A stretch of 64,000 nucleotides of DNA, from assembly GCA_037349105.1 (NCBI GenBank), contig JAYJMM010000114.1, forward strand, positions 1,488,001-1,552,000. The letters run 5' to 3'. Position 1 is the first letter of the stretch. Each line of letters starts with the position of its first letter. Below the pieces are notes generated by a model that ran no database searches, had not been told where the DNA came from, and saw only the letters and a program-made list of their open reading frames with translations. Below, in pieces: positions 57,802 through 64,000 of the stretch. The stretch comes from Limnomonas spitsbergensis. Taxonomy: Eukaryota; Chlorophyta; Chlorophyceae; Chlamydomonadales. A program made the translations under genes and the position numbers.

Positions 57802-60800
57802 TCACCACCAGCCGAGCAACTTCCACACAGGCATGCCCAGCGTGCCCCACAGAATAAGCCCAAGGAACCCGTTGATCGCGCCAAACTTGAAGACCTCGTT
57901 CAGGCGCATGAAGCCGCTGCCGTAGTACACGGCGGCCTGGCCCGAGGCGTAGTGCGTGATGGAGCCAAACAGGTTGATGGAGTAGGCGAGAGACATGGCC
58001 GCCAGCGTGGGGGGCACACCTGTGCAAGTTTGCATGAGTGTTCGGTTTAGGGTTCTGAGTTTAAAGGCCTCATGGCTTCCAGCGTGGGGGGCACACCTGT
58101 GCAAAATTGCACGAGTGTTCGGTTTAAGTGTTCATGGTTAAGGGGGCCTCATGGCCGCCAGCGTGGGGGGCAGACCTGCCCATGTTTGCAGGAATGTTCG
58201 GTTTAGGGGTCAGGGTAAAGGGAGCGCATCATGGCCGCCAGATTGGGAGACATATTTGGCTCGTTTGCAGGAGTGGTCAGTCCAGGATGAAAATAGTGGC
58301 CACCAGCGGCAAAAGCTGACCAATGCTCCGCTGTCACTCAGCAGGAGACCGGTAGCTTACCAGGACGGTTCCTGTCATGAGCCCTGGGCCTGATCCCCTC
58401 ACTCATTCCTGCAGTGTGTCTTGCCATAGCTGGATGTACAAGAGGACCCGTCCCTGTCTGAGGATGGGGGTATGCAGGGCACCCGCTCAACTGACAGCAA
58501 CAAACCGAGGTGCGCCCCATTTCGCCCCCTTTCTAACTCTTCCATCCTCACAACTCCACACCCCAAGCCTCTCCTCCCACCCCTCTTTCACACGAGGCAG
58601 CCCACGTACAGGTTGGAGAAACGACAAACATATACACACGCTCCTTCCTCACCCGTTCCTTTGCCCATCCATTCCCACCTGCCGCAAGCATCATTGCGCA
58701 GAAGGCGCTGTACAGCGCGCCCACGTGCGCCGTCTGCGACGCGAACATGTAGTGCAGCACGAAGAACACGATGTGCAGCAGGCCGAACAGAGGCCCCCAC
58801 GTCATGTTCAGCCCGGCCAGCACGCCGCCCACGCCATCCGCAAAGGCCTTGATAACGCCCAAGGTGTTGAGCTGCGCCGACATGCCGATGAGCACTGCGA
58901 ACCAAGTGAGCGTGTCCCAGGCGGGCGTGTAGGTCAGGCAATCCCGCCACGACAGCGTGCCGGCGCAGAGCAGGATGCACAGGCCGAGCATGGCCGCAAG
59001 GACGGCCGAAACACCGATGGAGGGTCCCACCACCTGCAAGGGTTAAAAGGGTTGGATGTGAAAGGGGCAGCGCCATGCGGGACGGCAGACATGCTGATGG
59101 ACCACCCACAGGTTTCAGGGTTTAGGATTGAAAAGGCAGAGAGACAATTATGGAGGGTCCCACTACCTGCAAGAAAGGATGAGAGGGGTAGGGCGCCATG
59201 CGGGAATGGGCATCACGCAGATAAGCAAACGTGTGTTGCGTGGATCTAGAGATAAGGAGAGCAGGAGCTTAGATCTAGAGATCTAGGCAGCGGGCCTTAG
59301 CGCATCACACCTATCGAGCCTCAAGGCCATCTCCCTGCTGGGGAACAGGAATGCCACACACCTTGCACCACGCCTGACCCGCAATCACTCAGGGTTTAAG
59401 CTTCACGTTTTTGCAGCACACCGGGCGAACGATTACCCAGGGTTTAGGGTAAATGTTTTTGCCACACCCGGCTGGCAGAAGGGGATAGTCACTCGAACAC
59501 AAACGCACCCCGGTGCATCTCCCCCCAGTCACTTCCGGGCCAGTACTGCCCCTCCCCCCGGTGCTCACCCAGAGGGCCACACAAGGCAATGTACACCCCT
59601 GTCCTATAGGCACACCCGCACAGCGATGCCCACTCCTCCACCAGACACTCCCCCACAGGGACAGTAGTGCACTGCCCTCCCCCCCACCCTGTCGCTCACC
59701 CTGAGGGCATTGCTACTCCCCCTGTCACCTACATCAGGTGAGTAGGTGACCTCCCCACTGTCCATCACCCATACAAGGCGGCGGATCAGGGAGGGGATGC
59801 TGGCACCGGCACCGTGGGAAATGGGCCGAAGTCTCACTTTCCCAGTGTGCTGGCGCCCCCCCTTCCGCCCCTCCCTGTGATGCCCCCTCCCCCGAGGGCT
59901 CATTTTCCCAGTGAGCTGGCGACCCCCTTCTGCCCCTCCCTGCGGTGCCCTCTCCCCCTCGTGACTCACCCACAGGCACAGCGCAAAGGCCATGGTTCCC
60001 ATCATGATCTTCTCATCGTTGGACATGGGGCCCATCTTCTCTAGCTTGGCTGAGGCCTCCTTGGGGGCCTCAGGGGTTTCTGTGAGGCCGGGGGGGGCCA
60101 GCTACGCGGGTGAAGGGGGGGAGCAGGCAGGCTCAGGGGTCTCTGTGAGAGATGGGGGGGGCAGCTACGCGGGTGACGGGGGGGGGAGCAGACAAGCGTC
60201 AGGTACTCAGGTGCCAGGTGCGGAAGAGGGTGCCGACAGGAGCATTCGAGGTGCTGTCCGCATTCCTGAATGAGGGAGGGCCGGCACGGCCGCTCCTTTC
60301 CTCCCTCTCTCTCCTCGTCCCTTCCCTCTACCTCTGCCGCTCTTCAATCTCCACCCCTCCTTTCCCTCTCATGGCTTTCCTCCTCCTGTGATTCTTCCAG
60401 TCTCCCTCCTCGCCCCCCCTTCATGAAAAAAACTTCAATTTGAAGTTGAACGCCATTGAGAACACCACCCTTCCACTGCATTATCCAGTATCCACTCCTC
60501 CCTGCCTCTGCGTCCTCCTCTCATGGCTTTCCCACTCCTCCCTGGTCCCTGCCACCCTCCTCCCCTCTAAGCACCACCCTTCTCTATCCTCTCTCCCCCC
60601 AGCTCTCATAGCTTTCCCCCGTTCACCCTCCCTCCCCTTCTTACGGCCCCACCCTCCACAATCCTCTCTCCCCCAGCTCTCATAGTTTTCCCTGTCCTCC
60701 CTTCCTCCTTACCTCCTCCCCCTCTTAAGGCCACACCCACCACAATCCTCTCGTGACACCACCCTCCACAAGCTTCCCTCCTCCTCCTCCTCCCTCCCCT

Positions 60801-62800
60801 CCTTTCCTCGTCCTCCCAGGACCCTCCCCAGCTGAGCATCACACCTTGTACAGCAGCAGCGGTGTGATAATGATTCCTACAATGGCCGGCAGCGCAGCTC
60901 CCGCCATCCACTGGAAGAACTGGTCGTTCACCACAGCGCCTAGCTCCCTAGCCATATCCAGGCACAGCAGGTTCTGCATGGCAGGACGAGGGGGGGGGGG
61001 GGGGCGTTAGTTATTGAGGTGTGTGCGGGATTCAGGGCTAAAGGAAGTGAAGGCGGGGCGAGGGGGTGGGCGTTAGGTATTGTGCTGTTTGTGGGATGCA
61101 GGGCCAAAAGGAGGTTAATGCGGGGCGGGGCGGGGGGCGTAAGGTATTGAGGCGCATGCGGGATGCAGGGCCCAAAGGACTTGGAAGTGGTGGTGGTGGT
61201 GTGTGTGTGTGGTGTGTGTGTCCACAGTCGGGGTGAGGGAGGGATGCGGGACTGCGGGCATCCATGCAAGAAACAGCATGCCATGCATGGAAGGTATGAC
61301 GGTGTGGATTAGGAGTGTCAAGAAGACAGGCTTCATGGCTGTGTCCATTCACAGCATGGTCTAATATATTTATATATGCATGATTGGATGTTTCGGTAAG
61401 GGAGCGCAACAGGTTCAAGGCACACAACAATTAAGGGTATATCGACCCTAAATCCAGCAGACACAGGGCGAGTACACGGGTAGCTTTCGGTTGCTCTTTG
61501 CCCCGAGTAGAGAATTCACGACCCCCCCCCGCTGTCATTTCCTCTCTGACTAGTACCTACTGAAGTCCCGATCCATCACAAACAAATAAAGAAAGAAAAA
61601 GCCTGCGCGTGGCTTGAGAAATACGACATTTCATATGCCGTACACTGGTACAAAAACTCGGCACTGCCTGCGCTGGCTAGCATTTAGGGTTCCAACCCTA
61701 AACCTGCAAAAAACCCAAAACTTGACACTGCCTTCGCTGGCTAGGGTTTTCAGGATTCCAACCCTTAACCTGCACAGAACCCTAAACTCAGCACTGCCTG
61801 CGCTGGCGCCATGGTATCAGTGAGGCGCTATGAATGGGATTCGGGTTCTGGGTTCCCTGACCCTGGACCTGCACAAAACCCATCACGTTCCCAGTACAGC
61901 ACTGACCTGCGCTGACGCCGTGAGGAACAGAGACGAGCTGTGGATGCCGGTCTGGAACTGCGCCTGGGTCAAGAAGGCGCCCATCTTCTTGCGCGAATCG
62001 TCGGCTGTAAGAAGATCACGGGCAGAGGCAGCAAACAGGTTGCACTCATGAACATAGAACGCATGATGGAATTCAAAGACAGACGTCAGGTGCACGCACC
62101 CCCCCCTGCGCTCGGATTAACTTAACATTCCTTTAGCTGCCAAAGCTTGCTGGGCTGCGCACATCAAGATTGAGGTGAGAGCATGCGAGGCTGGACAGGG
62201 ATAAAGAAATACCCCCCCCTCAACAGAATCGGCAGCTAAAGAGGAGAACTGCACCCATGCGCACACCCCAGGAGAGGACTGCACACCAAAGGATAGGACG
62301 GCATCCAATCTGCTGGCACCAGGCTCCCCACCTACGTGCGACACACTTCAAACAACACTGCTGGTGTCATGGCTATTTTCATGCATTCCTAATGTGTTTC
62401 AAATATCACTGCTGGTGTCATAGCTTCTGTCATGCGTTTCTAATACATCTCAATTATCACTCAACTGCTGGTGTCATAACTTCTGTCATGTGTTTCTCAT
62501 GCATTTCATGCACTTCCTATGCATTTCAGATAGCACTGCTGGTCTCATAGCCTCTGCCGTGCATTCCTTATCGGCATTGAGTCTGCTTGAGCACTTACCA
62601 GCATAGCTGCCCGAGCCCTCTGACAGAGACTTGATGATGGGCATGAAGATGCCTCCGGCGCGCGCCGACGTGGACGGCATGGCGGGCGCCAGCAGCGTCT
62701 CTGCAATGTTGAGACCGTAGGCCAGGCCGAGCGTGCTCTTGCCCATAGCCTTGACAAACAGGTTGGCAATGCGCTCCCCGAGGCCGGTCTTCTCAAAGCC
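57802..62800 (-). CDS. Plastid 2-oxoglutarate/malate-type dicarboxylate translocator (DiT), 5' exons missing
   Basis: Minus-strand exons: 62800-62599, 62004-61907, 60973-60845, 60079-59970, 59033-58679, 58019-57802 (TGA). They read GFEKTGLGERIANLFVKAMG, LLAPAMPSTSARAGGIFMPI, QFQTGIHSSSLFLTASAQ, ELGAVVNDQFFQWMAGAALP, TPEAPKEASAKLEKMGPMS, PAWDTLTWFAVLIGMSAQLN, VLHYMFASQTAHVGALYSAF, YSINLFGSITHYASGQAAVY and KLLGWW. These are the conserved segments of the DASS/SLC13-type envelope antiporters that exchange 2-oxoglutarate or glutamate for malate in photorespiratory ammonia assimilation. Phases fit except between 60845 and 60079, where a microexon of 3n+1 nt (expected to encode something like FPPE-K) must be missing from my model. 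The exons for the plastid transit peptide and first helices should lie beyond 64000. Several junctions carry intronic tandem copies. Confidence 0.88.
57993..58285 (-). repeat. Tandem copies of the DiT last-exon acceptor and exon start
   Basis: GGCCGCCAGCGTGGGGGGCA plus CACCTGTGCAA (exon start and acceptor, read here on the plus strand) recurs at about 57997, 58075, 58152 and, degraded, 58234 (period ~77-80), separated by TGTTCGGTTTAGGGTT-like filler. Confidence 0.93.
59380..60180 (-). repeat. Junction copies around DiT exon 60079-59970
   Basis: Donor side: CTCACCCACAGGCACAGCGC (59966) has degenerate copies near 59564 (CTCACCCAGAGGGCCACAC) and 59696 (CTCACCCTGAGGGCATTGC), and a ~65-bp duplication spans 59840-59950. 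Acceptor side: CTCAGGGGTTTCTGTGAGGC and CTCAGGGGTCTCTGTGAGAG, each followed by CAGCTACGCGGGTGA, at 60069 and 60132. Confidence 0.85.
60180..60840. other. Pyrimidine-rich DiT intron
   Basis: CTCC/CCCTCC-rich tracts with loosely repeated TCTCATGGCTTTCC and CACCCTCCACAATCCTCTC. The missing microexon should lie here or in 60080-60180. Confidence 0.6.
60985..61170. repeat. ~65-bp tandem repeat in a DiT intron
   Basis: Three copies of GGGCGTTAG-TATTG-GGTGTGTGCGGGAT-CAGGGC follow a G14 run close to the acceptor of exon 60973-60845. Confidence 0.88.
61655..61925 (-). repeat. Tandem copies of a DiT donor
   Basis: The real junction, plus-strand view CACTGACCTGCGCTGACGCC (61901), has copies CACTGCCTGCGCTGGC-- at 61662, 61725 and 61792. 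They are separated by GGGTTCCAACCCTAAACCTGC-like filler. Confidence 0.9.
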
Positions 62801-62925
62801 CTGGGCAGGGTTTAGGGTTTAGGGTTAAGCATGCTCTTGCCCATGGCCTTGGCGAACAGGTTGGCAATGCGCTCCGGTATGCGCTCCCAGCGCCATCTCT
62901 TTTCAAAGCTTTGTGGATTCGACAA
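62740..62925 (-). repeat. Partial duplication of DiT exon 62800-62599 start
   Basis: CTTGCCCATAGCCTTGAC..GGTTGGCAATGCGCTCC (62740-62780) is repeated upstream on the gene strand at 62832-62872, including a version of GFEK. The two are joined by a GGGTTTAGGGTTTAGGGTT bridge. The outer copy is broken. Confidence 0.9.
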
Positions 62926-62929
62926 AGGC

Positions 62930-63544
62930 CATTGCAGCGCACAGATGATCCTCTGCAGCATGCTGATAAGCCTACAAAGTGCGCGGATTAGAAAACACAC
63001 ATCGGAGTGGGCAACGAAAATTGCATGGATGCAGCATGCTTCAAGTGCACAACTGCACACATACAGTCACTGGGAAAAGCTCCATTCCTCGTGAACTCCT
63101 AAAAGGCGTCCGCAAAAAACAAGACAGTACTGTCCGAGGTCGCCAATTTGAAATATCCTCAGGCTAGCAGGGTTCAGGGTTCAGGGTAGACTTACAAACC
63201 CTAAACTAGGCACACAACTTCAGAGGTTCGTTACCATGCCATTCCAGCGCACACTGGACCACCTTTGGTGGCTGACGACAGGCCACTTCCGAGACAACAG
63301 TATTTGAACAAACCATGTCCCAGCAACAGGGCATGCTACAGCAGGAACCCTGGTGTGAGGCCCATGCTTGCTTGTCCAAAGCCCAGGCGATGTTAGGTGA
63401 TGCAGGGTTTAGAGCATTTTTAAGCCCTGGCCTGTGTATGACCAAGAAACAAACGGTCTTTCCTATCAGCTGCATTGAAGACAGCATTAATGAACAATCG
63501 AATCCCCACAGGGAATATCGCCCACGAACGCACCATTTGCTACG
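62930..63544. other. No exon recognised; family C remnant
   Basis: 63225-63370 carries family C landmarks (GGACCACCTTTGGTGGC, CAGCAACAGGGCATGCTAC). The DiT exon expected next upstream is not seen here. Confidence 0.5.
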
Positions 63545-63775
63545 GCCATAACTGTGGGCGGTGCTCTCCTGTACGTGCAATGGGCTACTCCTCTGAGATG
63601 GATAGTGACAACGGCTGTGCCATGCCTTATTGCCCTGTAAATAGGGAGGCCTGTTACAATCCTGCTCTCCTGCACACGCAATGGGCTGCGACTCCGAAAT
63701 GGATAGAGACAACAGCTGTGCCATGCCTTGTAAATAGGGAGGCATGTTACAACCCTGACAGCCTAAGAAGGACGT
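63545..63775. repeat. Two-copy ~110-bp direct repeat
   Basis: GCAATGGGCT-C-ACTC-GA-ATGGATAG..GCTGTGCCATGCCTT..GTAAATAGGGAGGC-TGTTACAA is duplicated. Confidence 0.88.
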
Positions 63776-64000
63776 GCTAGTTATCTAGATTATTTGTCTG
63801 ACGTACTGGTCATCTAGATTCGTTGTCTGACGTGCTAGTCATCTAGATTCTTTGTCTGACGTGCTGGTCATCTAGATTCTTTGTCTGACGTGCTAGTCAT
63901 CTAGATTCTTTGTCTGACGTACTGGTCATCTAGATTCTTTGTCTGACGTGCTAGTCATCTAGATTCTTTGTCTGACGTGCTGGTCATCTAGATTCTTTGT
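63776..64000. repeat. 29-bp minisatellite, ~8 copies, running off the window
   Basis: GTGCTAGTCATCTAGATTCT plus TTGTCTGAC, alternating with a GTACTGG or GTGCTGG start. The alternation suggests a two-unit higher-order repeat. Confidence 0.97.

Overview
The window is nuclear DNA from a flagellated green alga. Genes are split into many short exons with GT-AG or GC-AG introns. Interstitial repeats are of the TTTAGGG telomere type. One gene encodes a ciliary nexin-dynein regulatory subunit and another a plastid-envelope dicarboxylate translocator. Fragments of a plastid gene (psbD) and a mitochondrial gene (nad6) are embedded in the nuclear sequence. A prasinophyte-like chlorophyte is my inference; the species cannot be named from this sequence.

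Layout, left to right. 1534-1851 (+): last exon of an MSS51/MYND-type C-terminal domain protein. 6771-11448 (-): complete eight-exon YIPF (Yip1-family) gene; its 3' flank is a 2.3-kb 22-bp minisatellite and one intron holds about 25 copies of a 59-bp satellite. 11.5-17.3 kb: repeat-rich block bounded by an inverted ~140-bp module and holding the psbD fragment, a decayed retroelement and large satellites. 17.5-18.0 kb: small candidate DNA transposon. 21519-28152 (+): C-terminal exons of a TKL-type protein kinase with an in-frame TGA. 29878-30250 (+): LINE 3' remnant. 32422-34081 (-): mitochondrial ribosomal protein bL20. 37974-40962 (+): glutamine-rich protein with a zinc-finger-like motif. 45495-45737 (-): orphan exon. 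46270-54038 (+): DRC9/IQCG, with the nad6 fragment antisense in intron 2. 57802-62800 (-): plastid 2-oxoglutarate/malate-type translocator whose 5' exons lie beyond the window.

The genes do not form a pathway; they are ordinary unrelated nuclear genes. The unusual signal is in the introns. In the four genes with long introns (YIPF, kinase, DRC9, translocator) many splice junctions are followed, on the intron side, by degenerate tandem copies of the same junction: the end of the exon plus its donor, or the acceptor plus the start of the exon. This suggests introns have lengthened by repeated tandem duplication across exon-intron boundaries, leaving arrays of decoy splice sites. At least three dispersed repeat families and an over-represented palindrome (TACCGGTA), one copy of which sits inside the psbD fragment, are also present.

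Exon boundaries were assigned by eye from splice consensus, reading-phase continuity and remembered protein families. No alignment or transcript data were available.
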